Source: Hyphomicrobiales bacterium
GTDB taxonomy: Bacteria > Pseudomonadota > Alphaproteobacteria > Rhizobiales > Aestuariivirgaceae
NCBI GenBank assembly: GCA_012032065.1
Contig: JAAURV010000062.1
Coordinates: 1 to 11,622 of the forward strand
Length of the DNA stretch: 11,622 nt
Direction of reading: 5' to 3'
The translations under genes were made by a program, and so were the position numbers. Of this stretch, positions 1 through 7,498 are shown piece after piece. Position 1 is the first letter of the stretch; every line of letters starts with the position of its first letter. The notes beneath the pieces are model-generated. The model ran no database searches. It was not told the origin of the DNA and was given only the letters and a program-made list of their open reading frames with translations.

Positions 1-354
1 AAACGGACGGCTGGGCGGGAGGATGCTGATCTCCGACGCCATGCGCCGCCGGCGCCGCGCGGACCGGACGTGTTTCATCTGCAAGGCCGCGAGATCAGGC
101 GTGTTGGAGGCAAACTAACGCTTGCCGATGGAACTTTGGCGGGATCCAATCTCACCATGGATGCGGCGGTGCGCTACTGCGTCACCAAGCTCCGGATCGA
201 CGTGGCGCGGGCGCTGCGCATGGCGTCGCTCGCTCCCGCGATGTTTCTCAAATTGGACGGCGAACTTGGCCGCATCGCCCCGGGCTTCCGCGCCAATCTC
301 GTGCATCTCGACGACAATCTCGCGGTGAAGCAAAGCTGGATCGAGGGAACATGA
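1..354 (+). CDS. nagA: N-acetylglucosamine-6-phosphate deacetylase, C-terminal part, with a frameshift
   Basis: This is the 3' end of a gene that begins upstream of the window. NagA removes the acetyl group from GlcNAc-6-phosphate to give glucosamine-6-phosphate in the cytoplasm. Two frames must be joined. Bases 2-43 read N-G-R-L-G-G-R-M-L-I-S-D-A-M, the conserved strand with the metal-site Asp in 'SDAM'. From base 46 another frame continues P-P-A-P-R-G-P-D-V-F-H-L-Q-G-R and then the family's C-terminal block LADGTLAGSNLTM, the AS-L-PA helix, and GRIAPGFRANLVHLD. The break lies at about bases 44-45, in a CG/GCC-rich stretch: either one base is lost or two are gained. The TGA stop is at 352-354, and the PP2C gene follows after 25 bp with its own ribosome-binding site. 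The family call is secure from the C-terminal motifs. Whether the frameshift is real or a sequence error is open; the other breaks in the window favour an error. Confidence 0.85.
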   Translation, partial: KRTAGREDADLRRHAPPAPRGPDVFHLQGREIRRVGGKLTLADGTLAGSNLTMDAAVRYCVTKLRIDVARALRMASLAPAMFLKLDGELGRIAPGFRANLVHLDDNLAVKQSWIEGT

Positions 355-363
355 AATCTTCTC

Positions 364-370
364 GGGAGGT
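364..370 (+). promoter_or_regulatory. Ribosome-binding site that fixes the GTG start of the PP2C gene
   Basis: GGGAGGT lies 9 nt before GTG at 380-382. It is the strongest Shine-Dalgarno match in the nagA/PP2C gap and has no competing ATG at a proper distance, so the GTG start is preferred. Confidence 0.7.
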
Positions 371-379
371 AGCGGCGCC

Positions 380-1231
380 GTGAGGGTTGTGGGTGCGGTG
401 ACGGACGGGAGCGGTGCTGTCAACGAGGATGCGTGCGGATTTGCGGGTGATGCAGGCGACGTTCAGGCGGCTTGGGTGTTCGATGGCGTGACCGGCATCA
501 ATTCGCGCCAGTATCTCCCCGGCGGAAACGATGCTGCGTGGCTCGTGAGCGCTGCTCAAGACTATCTCATAGCGCATGTGGCGGAAGACGTGACTCTGGA
601 AGAAATGGCTTCCCGCCTCGTGGACTGGCTCATTGCCGCCTGGAATGAGGTATCTTCCGGTTTGGCTTTGCCCGCCGATTACGATCCGCCCGCGGCGTGT
701 CTTATTCTTGTGAAGCGTTTCGGCGATGCGTGGAGTGGTTTGCGGCTGGGGGATTCCTGTTTGCTGGCGCGGGAAGCGGGCGGCGAGCATCGCGTCTTCG
801 CAGCCTCTCCAAACAACAGCTTCGACCATTGGCTGGCAATGGAAGCGAAGCGGCGCCGCGATCAGGGCGTTCTCGACATCAAGGCGCTGCTGGCGGAATT
901 CCGGCCACAGCTCTTGGCGGCGCGGAAGCGGCGCAACCAGCCGGATGGCTACTCCGTTCTCGAGGCGGATGCGCGAGCCCTGGACCTCGCGGAGCACATC
1001 GATCTCGATTCTCCAGAGTCCCTTCTTCTGTGTACGGATGGATTTTATCGCGCCGCCGATCACTACGGACTCTATGACGATAACGGATTGCTCGATGCAT
1101 GTCTGGCAGAGGGCGGTTGCGCGCGCGTGTTGAAAGAGGTGCGGGAGACGGAGGCAGCGGACCCCTTGTGTTTGCGCTATCTCCGCTTCAAACCCGCGGA
1201 CGATGCAACGGCGGTGGTTTTGGGGAGATGA
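380..1231 (+). CDS. PP2C-family protein serine/threonine phosphatase
   Basis: The 283-residue protein is a stand-alone PP2C catalytic domain with no signal peptide or membrane segment, so it is probably cytoplasmic. PP2C enzymes are metal-dependent phosphatases that remove phosphate from Ser/Thr residues. The metal-ligand motifs appear in the family's order: NED at residues 15-17, F-D-G at 34-36, GDS at 124-126, CTDG at 218-221 and the final DDAT at 274-277. The usual Arg before NED is not seen (the sequence is G-A-V-N-E-D). A long insert, about residues 145-200, separates GDS from the TDG motif. The GTG start is chosen from a good ribosome-binding site. The TGA stop overlaps the kynU ATG (ATGA), so the two are probably co-translated. 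The target is unknown; no kinase gene is in the window. Family confidence is high, and a role tied to kynurenine or amino-sugar use is inference from position only. Confidence 0.85.
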   Translation: MRVVGAVTDGSGAVNEDACGFAGDAGDVQAAWVFDGVTGINSRQYLPGGNDAAWLVSAAQDYLIAHVAEDVTLEEMASRLVDWLIAAWNEVSSGLALPADYDPPAACLILVKRFGDAWSGLRLGDSCLLAREAGGEHRVFAASPNNSFDHWLAMEAKRRRDQGVLDIKALLAEFRPQLLAARKRRNQPDGYSVLEADARALDLAEHIDLDSPESLLLCTDGFYRAADHYGLYDDNGLLDACLAEGGCARVLKEVRETEAADPLCLRYLRFKPADDATAVVLGR

Positions 1232-2466
1232 CGGTGAAAAGGGACGATTGCGTGGCGCTGGACCGGAGCGATCCATTCAAGGCTCATCGCGGCAGGTTCG
1301 AGATCCCGGAAGGGATGATCTATCTCGACGGCAATTCGCTGGGCGTTCTGCCGAAAGGCGTCGCCGAGCGCGTCGCGGAAACCGTTGCCAAGGAGTGGGG
1401 CCAGTCGCTCATTACGTCGTGGAATGCCCATGGCTGGTTCAAAATGCCGCTCGCCGTGGGCGACAAGATTGCGGCTCTGGTCGGTGCGCCGAAGAGCAGC
1501 GTTGTGGCGGGAGACACGATTTCGGTCAATCTGTTCAAACTTCTCGCGGCGGCGCTGAAGATGCGGCCCAAGCGTAGAGTGATCCTGTCCGACACCGGAA
1601 ATTTTCCGTCCGACCTCTATGTGGCGCAAGGCTTGCGCGATCTTCTCGGCAATGGATATCAATTGCGTACGGTCGCGCCGGAAGACGTTGCGGGGGCAAT
1701 CGACGAAAGCGTCGCGGTGGCGATGATCACCGAAGTCGATTACCGCACCGCGCGCCGCCACGATATGAAGGCGCTCACCGCCCTCGCCCATGCCAAAGGC
1801 GCGCCGATCATCTGGGATTTGGCGCATTCGGCTGGCGCTCTCGCCATCGATCTCGATGGCGCCAACGCGGATTTCGCGGTGGGCTGCACCTACAAATATC
1901 TGAATGGCGGGCCGGGCGCGCCGGCGTTTCTTTATGTCAGGCCCGATCTTCAGGACAAGGCGCTTCCAGGCCTAACCGGATGGTGGGGCCATGCACGGCC
2001 TTTCGATTTCGATCCCATGCTCGAATTGGCGCCCGGAATCGTGCGCATGCAGTGCGGCACGCAACCGATGCTGTCGATGGCGGCGCTCGATGCGGCACTG
2101 GATGTGTGGGCGGATGTCGGCATGCGCGAGGTGACGAAGAAGGCGCATGCATTGTGTTCCCTGTTCATTGAACTTGCCGAGGCGCGCTGCGGGAAGTTTG
2201 GAGTCAAGGCGGCGGGGCCGCGAAACATGGCCGAGCGCGGCTCTCACGTGTCGCTGCATTGTCCGGAGGGCTATGCGGTGATGCAGGCGCTGATTGCGAA
2301 CAAGGTCATCGGCGATTTCCGTGCGCCCGACATGATCCGCTTCGGCTTCACGCCGCTCTACACCTCATTTGCAGATGTTTGGGATGCAGCCGATGTCCTT
2401 GCGCGCATTCTCGAGACGCAAAGCTGGAATCGGCCCGAGTTTCTGGCGCGGAAGGCGGTGACATGA
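1228..2466 (+). CDS. kynU: Kynureninase (PLP-dependent)
   Basis: Kynureninase cleaves kynurenine (or 3-hydroxykynurenine) to anthranilate (or 3-hydroxyanthranilate) and alanine, in the cytoplasm, using pyridoxal phosphate. The 412-residue length is normal for the family. Visible signatures are the N-terminal IYLDGNSLGVLP block, SVNLFKLL after the substrate loop, SDTGNFPSDLY, IIWDLAHSAGA with the PLP-contacting Asp, and the C-T-Y-K-Y-L-N-G-G-P-G motif, whose K223 is the expected Schiff-base lysine. The C-terminal R-F-G-F-T-P-L-Y is also typical. The ATG start gives an ATGA overlap with the PP2C stop. A GTG at 1234, six nt after GGGGAG (1222-1227), is an alternative start that would shorten the protein by two residues. 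The stop overlaps the kynB ATG, again ATGA. The frame is intact throughout. No kynA (tryptophan dioxygenase) lies in the window. Confidence 0.95.
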   Translation: MTVKRDDCVALDRSDPFKAHRGRFEIPEGMIYLDGNSLGVLPKGVAERVAETVAKEWGQSLITSWNAHGWFKMPLAVGDKIAALVGAPKSSVVAGDTISVNLFKLLAAALKMRPKRRVILSDTGNFPSDLYVAQGLRDLLGNGYQLRTVAPEDVAGAIDESVAVAMITEVDYRTARRHDMKALTALAHAKGAPIIWDLAHSAGALAIDLDGANADFAVGCTYKYLNGGPGAPAFLYVRPDLQDKALPGLTGWWGHARPFDFDPMLELAPGIVRMQCGTQPMLSMAALDAALDVWADVGMREVTKKAHALCSLFIELAEARCGKFGVKAAGPRNMAERGSHVSLHCPEGYAVMQALIANKVIGDFRAPDMIRFGFTPLYTSFADVWDAADVLARILETQSWNRPEFLARKAVT

Positions 2467-3082
2467 TCATTGACATTTCGCAACCCGTGGGACCTGGCAT
2501 AGCGGGGTTCCCGATGGATACCGTGTATGCGCAGGACTTCGTGGCGCGGATCGGACCCGGTTGTCCTGTGAACGTCGGCCGCTTCACCACATCCACGCAC
2601 TGCGGGACTCATGCGGATGCGCCGCTTCACTACGACGCGAATGGAGCGCCGATCGGCGCATTGCCGCTCGATCCTTTTATTGGAATGTGCCGCGTGATCG
2701 ATGCGCGGGGCAAGGGTCCGCTGTGCCTTCCGGAAGAAATCGAACGCTCGCTCAGCCGCGCGCCGCCGCGCATTCTGTTGCGGCTCGCAGATCATGCCGA
2801 TCCCAATGTCTGGCCGCCGGGCTTTCGCGCGCTTGCCGGGGAAACTGTCGATGCCTCCTGGCCCGGCATGTCGTTATTCTCGTCGGCATCGACACCCCAT
2901 CCGTCGATCCCGAAACGTCGAAGGGCCTGCCGGCGCATAACGCAGCGCGGCGGGCGGACATGCGCATCCTCGAGAATCTCGTGCTTTCGCATGTGGAGCC
3001 CGGCGATTACGAATTGATCGCCCTGCCGCTGAAGTTCATGTCGCTCGATGCTGCGCCGGCGCGGGCGGTGCTGAGACGTTAG
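2463..3082 (+). CDS. kynB: Kynurenine formamidase (KynB-type cyclase family), with a one-base frameshift
   Basis: KynB hydrolyses N-formylkynurenine to kynurenine and formate, the step just before kynureninase. The ATG overlaps the kynU stop and has GGAAGG at 2450-2455, 7 nt upstream. The first frame shows the metal-binding signature H-C-G-T-H-A-D-A-P-L-H (residues 46-56; H46, H50, D52 and H56 are the expected ligands or catalytic residues) and GAPIGALPLDPF. The family-typical C-terminus (LVGIDTPSVDP, then SKGLPAHNAA, D-M-R-I-L-E-N-L-V-L, GDYELIALPL, APARAVLRR) lies in another frame. Adding one C near 2854-2856 joins them as ...G-E-T-V-D-A-L-L-A-R-H-V-V... and gives 206 residues, the usual length. 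The interrupted C run and the intact remainder suggest a missed base rather than a dead gene. The TAG stop (3080-3082) interlocks with the hyuB stop on the other strand. Confidence 0.88.
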
Positions 3083-4752
3083 CGCCGATCGAATTCATAT
3101 TCGCGTTGTGCCGCTTCGGGCGAAACGAGATCAGACTTCAGGTCGGTCTCGATCATGATGCGCGCGCGCTTCGCTGGATCGCCGAAGCCGCCGCCGCCGG
3201 GGAGTTCGACGACGAGACTGTCGCCGGCGGGGATCACGTGGATGCCCTTGTCCGGGAGCGGCTTGCCGGAACCCAGTCTTGCCAAACCCTTGCGGCCGGG
3301 TTTGCCGCCATCGCGGCCTTGCGCGGCGTTGCGAATGCGATCGAACGTGGCGGCGGAAATGGTGAAGGGCGCCGGCTCGGAGTTGGCGATTTCGATCGCC
3401 TGCGAGAGACCGCCGCGGAATTCGCCTGCACCGCCTGAGTCAACGAGGTACTGTTTGCGCTTGAACCAGAGCGGGCACTGGCTTTCGGTGACTTCGATGG
3501 GAATGGCGCCGACGCCTGAGGGAAACGCCGTTGTCGCAAGGCCATCCTTGCCGGGTCTGCCGCCAATGCCGCCGAGCGCGATGCTGATGACGCCGAAGGA
3601 TTTTGCATTTGCCGTTTCACTTGCAGGCACGAGGCCATGGGCGCTGTTGAGACCCATAATCCAGATCGAGCCGGCGCTTTCCGCCTGCACCTTTCCGGGA
3701 AGCGCTTGCGCCAGGCAGCCGAATACGCAGTCCGCCAGCATCTGGCCGATCACGTGGCGCGCGGTGACGGGCGAGGGACGGATGGGGTCGACGCAGGTGC
3801 CGGGCTCGGTTACCAGATCGAAGCAGGAGAGCGAGCCGATATTGTTCGGCACATGGGGCGCGATCACCGCCTTTAGTCCGAACACGGAATAGGCATGCGT
3901 GTAGGTGCGCGGGCTGTTGATGCCGTGGATCGAAGCGGGCGAGGAGCCGGTGAAGTCGATCGTGATCTTGCCGCGCTTGATGGTGAGTTTCGACTTGATG
4001 ACGATCGGCTTCTCGTAACCATCGAGCGGCATGTCGTAAGACCATGCGCCTTCGGGGAGCTGCTTGATCGCTTCTCGCGCGCCTTTCTCGGATTGCGTGA
4101 GAATGTGTTTGGCCAGGGGCACGATGGAGGCGAGTTTGAACTCGCGCATCATGTCGATCAGGCGGCGGGCGCCGGTATCGTTGGCGCTGATCAGCGAGAG
4201 AAGATCGCCGCGCACTTCCACGGGGTTGCGCGAATTGGCGAGCACGATTTTGAAGAGGTCTTCGTTGAGGCGGCCCTTGTCGCGCATCTTCATATGCGGG
4301 ATCAGCGTTCCTTCCTCGAACGACGAATTGGCCTTGGCCGTCATGCCGACGCCGCCCACATCGATGACGTGGCAGGTGGAGGCGAAGAAAGCGACCAGTT
4401 TCTTGCCGAGAAACACCGGCGTCATGACCACGTAGTCGAAGAGGTGGCCGGTGCCGAGCCAGGGATCGTTGGTGGCGTAGACATCGCCCGGCTGCATCGT
4501 GGGCCGCGGATAGTGCTTGAAGAAATGCGCGACCGCCGTGGCCATGGTGTTGACGTGGCCCGGCGTGCCGGTCATGGCTTGCGCGATCATGTTGCCATCG
4601 GGATCGTAGACGCCTGCCGACAGGTCGCCTGCCTCGCGGGTGATGGTGCCGAAGGCGGTCCGGAGCAGGGATTGCGCCTGCTCCTCGACGACAGCGATCA
4701 AGCGGTTCCACATCACCTGGGTGCGGATGGCGGAGAGCGCGGCGTTGCTCAT
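3079..4752 (-). CDS. hyuB: Hydantoinase B/oxoprolinase family protein (beta subunit of an ATP-dependent cyclic-amide hydrolase)
   Basis: The protein has 557 residues, full length for the Hydantoinase_B family. With HyuA this family forms ATP-dependent enzymes that open lactam or hydantoin rings (5-oxoprolinase, N-methylhydantoinase, caprolactamase) or, in relatives, carboxylate ketones. Visible family features are R-E-A-G-D-L-S-A-G-V-Y-D-P-D-G-N near residues 39-53, TPGHVNTM at 63-70, N-D-P-W-L-G-T-G-H-L at 95-104, S-A-N-D-T-G-A-R-R near 188-197, and the C-terminal P-G-G-G-G-F-G-D-P at about 518-526. The ATG overlaps the hyuA TGA (ATGA on the minus strand), and GGAG sits 8 nt upstream (complement of 4761-4764), so translation is probably coupled and the subunits made in equal amounts. 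The frame is unbroken. The substrate cannot be read from the sequence. I keep the general hyuB name because oxoprolinase and caprolactamase subunits look alike. Confidence 0.9.
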   Translation of the reverse strand: MSNAALSAIRTQVMWNRLIAVVEEQAQSLLRTAFGTITREAGDLSAGVYDPDGNMIAQAMTGTPGHVNTMATAVAHFFKHYPRPTMQPGDVYATNDPWLGTGHLFDYVVMTPVFLGKKLVAFFASTCHVIDVGGVGMTAKANSSFEEGTLIPHMKMRDKGRLNEDLFKIVLANSRNPVEVRGDLLSLISANDTGARRLIDMMREFKLASIVPLAKHILTQSEKGAREAIKQLPEGAWSYDMPLDGYEKPIVIKSKLTIKRGKITIDFTGSSPASIHGINSPRTYTHAYSVFGLKAVIAPHVPNNIGSLSCFDLVTEPGTCVDPIRPSPVTARHVIGQMLADCVFGCLAQALPGKVQAESAGSIWIMGLNSAHGLVPASETANAKSFGVISIALGGIGGRPGKDGLATTAFPSGVGAIPIEVTESQCPLWFKRKQYLVDSGGAGEFRGGLSQAIEIANSEPAPFTISAATFDRIRNAAQGRDGGKPGRKGLARLGSGKPLPDKGIHVIPAGDSLVVELPGGGGFGDPAKRARIMIETDLKSDLVSPEAAQREYEFDRR

Positions 4753-6826
4753 CTGGTTTTCTCCATCACGATGTAACCCAGGCTATTGATCCGTGCACGG
4801 AAGTTCGCGGCGACCACCGTCGAGGTTTCGTGCTCGGCGATGATGGCGGGGCCTTTGAGCGCCGCACCGGGCTTCAGATCGAAGCGCCAGTAGACGGGGG
4901 CCTGAACGGTTTTGCCGAGTGCCGCGTCATAGATGCGGCGCTTGCTGCGCGGCGCCGCGGGTTTTGCGGCGGAGGTTTTGCCGGCTTTCTTCGGGCGCGG
5001 GGCTTGCGACGAGATGGTGACGGACCAGGTTATGGCTTCTGCTTCCTGATTGGGAATGCGGAGGCCATAGACCTCTTGGTAAAGCCGTTCGAACTCGGCT
5101 TTCAGTTTCGCGCCGTCCTTCTCGCTCAAGATCCGAAGTGGAACAGAGACCCCGATTTCGTGTCCTTGGCCCACATAGCGGCAATCGGCGACGATGCGGG
5201 TGTTGAGTTTCTTGCCGCGAAGGGCAGGCGCGACAACGGCGGTTGCATCGGCGCGCATCTGCGCGAGCAGCGCGTTGACGCGCTTGGCGTCAAGGTCTTC
5301 GAGCGAGGCGGCGGCGCTGCGGGTAATCTCGTAGGAGATAGCGCGCGCAGAAAGCCAATCGCGGAACCCACGCCCGCACCGAGCGGAACCACGATTTTCG
5401 AGATGCCGGTCTTGTCGGCGAGGCGGCAAGCGTGAAGCGGTGCGCCGCCGCCAAAGGCGATCATGGTGCAGGCGGCGATGTCGCGGCCGCGTTCGATGGC
5501 ATGGCACGCGCGCGGCATTGGCCATGTTCTCTTCGACGATTTCGGCAACGCCGGCGGCGGGCCAGTGATCCTTGAGATCGAGTGGATCGCCGATCTGACG
5601 CTGGAGGGCATATCGTGCAGCGTCTTCGGCGAGTGCGATCTTGCCGCCAGCGAAGTATGCGGGATCGATCTTGCCGAGCGCCAGATTGGCATCTGTGACT
5701 GTTGGTTCGGTGCCGCCTTGGCCATAGGAGACAGGCCCCGGTGTCGAGCCAGCGCTGTCCGGCCCCACGGTGATGCGGCCGAGTTTGTCTACGCGTGCGA
5801 TTGAGCCGCCGCCAGCGCCGATCTCGACCATTTCAATGACCGGAATGCGCACAGGGATTCCCGAACCCTTCATGTCACGATAGGCGCGGGCGATCTCGAA
5901 CTTGCGGGCGCGCTCGGGTTCGCCATTCGTCAAGAGGCAGATTTTCGCGGTCGTGCCGCCCATGTCGAAGGAGAGCACATCGGGCAGGGCGCATTCGGCG
6001 GCAATTTCGCCAGCGAGAATTGCTCCGCCGGCGGGGCCTGACTCCACCAAGCGGATGGGAAAACGCGTGGCGGTGCCGAGCATGGTGAGGCCGCCGCCCG
6101 ACATCATGAGGAACAACGGCGCATCGAGGCCCATGGCGGCGAGGCCGTGCTTCAGGCGTTCGAGATAGCCCGCCATCAGTGGGCGCACATAAGCGTTGGC
6201 GACGGTTGTCGAGAAGCGTTCGAACTCGCGAATCTCGGGCGCAACTTCGCTTGAGATGCAAATGGTGACATGCGGAGAGAGGAGAGGGCGCAGCAGTTCG
6301 CGCACGCGCTTTTCATGATCGTCGTGCGCGTAGGCATGGATAAAGCCAATCGCTACCGCGCCAACATTGGCTTCGTTAAGCTTCTCCGCAATGACGGGGA
6401 TTGCCGACTCATCGAGCGGAATGAGCACATCGCCGGAAGCCGAGATCCGCTCGCGCACGCAGAGCCGCAGCGGGCGCGGCACCAGCGGGGCGCGCGGTCG
6501 ATCATCAAGTCGTAGTGGTCGAAACGCTTCTCGTAACCCTGCTCGATGATATCGCGGAAGCCTTCGGTGGTGATGAAGGCGGTTTTTGCGCCTTTGCGCT
6601 CGATGAGGGCATTGGTGGCCAGCGTGGTGCCGTGAATGAAGACCGATACGTCCCGCGCTTCGAGGCCCGACTCTGCAAGCACAAGCTTGATGCCATCCAG
6701 TACGCCCTGTTCGGGAGCCGACGTCGTCGTGAGCACCTTGCCGCTCCAGCGGCGGGAGCCTTGTTCGAGAACGATGTCGGTGAATGTACCGCCGATATCG
6801 GCGGCGAGTTTCGAAAGGTTGGCCAT
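4749..6826 (-). CDS. hyuA: Hydantoinase A/oxoprolinase family protein (ATP-binding alpha subunit), with three one-base frameshifts
   Basis: HyuA binds ATP through an actin-like fold and works with HyuB to hydrolyse cyclic amides. Three single-base corrections restore one 692-residue protein of normal family length: a G missing in the run at 6487-6490, one G too many at 5503-5504, and a G missing at 5340-5341. The repaired protein shows D-I-G-G-T-F-T-D (residues 10-17, first phosphate loop), HGTTLATNAL (65-74), M-M-S-G-G-G (241-246), F-D-M-G-G-T-T-A-K (287-295, second phosphate loop), G-G-T-E-P-T-V-T-D-A-N and A-F-G-G-G-A-P-L-H-A (457-466, nucleotide pocket). A Lys/Ala/Pro-rich linker, about residues 610-631, precedes the last domain; it is unusual and probably flexible. 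The ATG at 6826 lacks a ribosome-binding site but sits 5 nt after CATAAG, which could be a -10 element of a leaderless message. The stop overlaps the hyuB start. Real inactivation is possible, but sequence error is more likely. Confidence 0.88.
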
Positions 6827-6883
6827 GGCCGCTTATGGCAAAGGGCCTTGTGTTTGAAAAGCGGCAGCGTGCATAAGCGTCGC
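6827..6883. promoter_or_regulatory. Divergent promoter/operator region between hyuA and the DUF1349 gene
   Basis: All transcription of hyuA (minus) and the DUF1349 gene (plus) must start in or near these 57 bp. They hold a perfect 8-bp inverted repeat, CGCTTATG (6830-6837) and CATAAGCG (6872-6879), with 34 bp between. On each strand CATAAG ends 5-6 nt before the ATG. A loose -35 match lies upstream of each (TTGTGT at 6848-6853 for the plus strand, TTTTCA on the minus strand). Neither gene has a Shine-Dalgarno sequence. The arrangement fits mirror-image -10 boxes with leaderless messages, or half-sites for a shared regulator. Which of these applies is inference. Confidence 0.45.
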
Positions 6884-7441
6884 ATGAATTGGCTGAACGA
6901 ACCTCCGCAATGGGCGGGCGATGCGACCGCCCTCACGCTTACCACCGGTCCGGAAACTGATTTCTGGCGCAAGACGCATTACGGCTTCATTCACGACAAC
7001 GGGCACTTCCTTGACGAGGAGGTCAAAGGTGATTTCACCGCAGAGGTGATCTTCGGCGCGGACTATCAGGCGCTTTACGATCAGGCCGGGTTGATGCTGC
7101 GGATTTCGCCGGATACATGGATCAAGACCGGCGTCGAATTCGCGCATGGGCACTGCATGCTGAGCGCGGTTGTGACGCGCGACGTGTCGGACTGGTCGAT
7201 CAGCTCGGAAGTTGGCGTGAAAGATGAATTGCGTCTGCGGATGACGCGGAAGGGCGATGCTGTTTGCATCCAGTGGGCGCCCGCATCTGGAGGCCCGTTT
7301 GGAACGCTGCGGCTCTGCGCATTTCCGGAAGGCGGCGCGCGGGTGGGGCCGATGGCCTGCTCGCCAACGCGGGCGGGGCTTGTGGCCAGATTCCGCGACT
7401 TTCGCATCGGCCCGGCAATCGATTTCGCGGCCTCGGTTTAA
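6884..7441 (+). CDS. DUF1349 domain protein (concanavalin A-like fold)
   Basis: The 185-residue protein matches the DUF1349 family, small cytoplasmic proteins predicted to form a concanavalin A-like beta-sandwich; their biochemical role is not established. Recognisable elements are the N-terminal NWLNEPPQW, T-G-P-E-T-D-F-W-R-K-T-H-Y-G (about residues 22-35), H-F-L near the next strand, YDQAGLMLRI with the following W-I-K-T-G-V-E-F, the D-W-S-I segment, and the C-terminal G-P-M-A-C-S-P. There is no signal peptide. The ATG is chosen because the family's proteins begin at this point; an in-frame GTG at 6869 would add five residues. No ribosome-binding site is visible. The gene is divergent from hyuA across 57 bp and lies 57 bp before the binding-protein gene with no clear terminator between, so it may be co-transcribed with that gene. 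Confidence 0.82.
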   Translation: MNWLNEPPQWAGDATALTLTTGPETDFWRKTHYGFIHDNGHFLDEEVKGDFTAEVIFGADYQALYDQAGLMLRISPDTWIKTGVEFAHGHCMLSAVVTRDVSDWSISSEVGVKDELRLRMTRKGDAVCIQWAPASGGPFGTLRLCAFPEGGARVGPMACSPTRAGLVARFRDFRIGPAIDFAASV

Positions 7442-7484
7442 TTCGCGAATCAACCGCCGTTTCAAGTAGAAGGCCTCCAACAAA

Positions 7485-7491
7485 AGGGGGA
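7485..7491 (+). promoter_or_regulatory. Ribosome-binding site of the substrate-binding-protein gene
   Basis: AGGGGGA lies 7 nt before the ATG at 7499. It supports that start, which is also the start that gives a normal signal peptide. Confidence 0.65.
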
Positions 7492-7498
7492 TTTCTCC

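Noticed and set aside
248..1276. A long minus-strand open frame opposite nagA and the PP2C gene
   Set aside because: It has no recognisable motif and lies fully opposite two genes with clear family motifs. Long antisense frames are common in GC-rich DNA.
3617..4711. Open frames of over 300 codons in a second frame of hyuB, and a plus-strand one at 3895-4776
   Set aside because: Arg/His-rich or low-complexity translations, while the hyuB frame shows an intact family protein over the whole stretch.
7441..7450. Perfect 10-bp palindrome ATTCGCGAAT at the end of the DUF1349 gene
   Set aside because: About ten such palindromes are expected by chance in a window this size, it overlaps the stop codon, and no second copy was seen.
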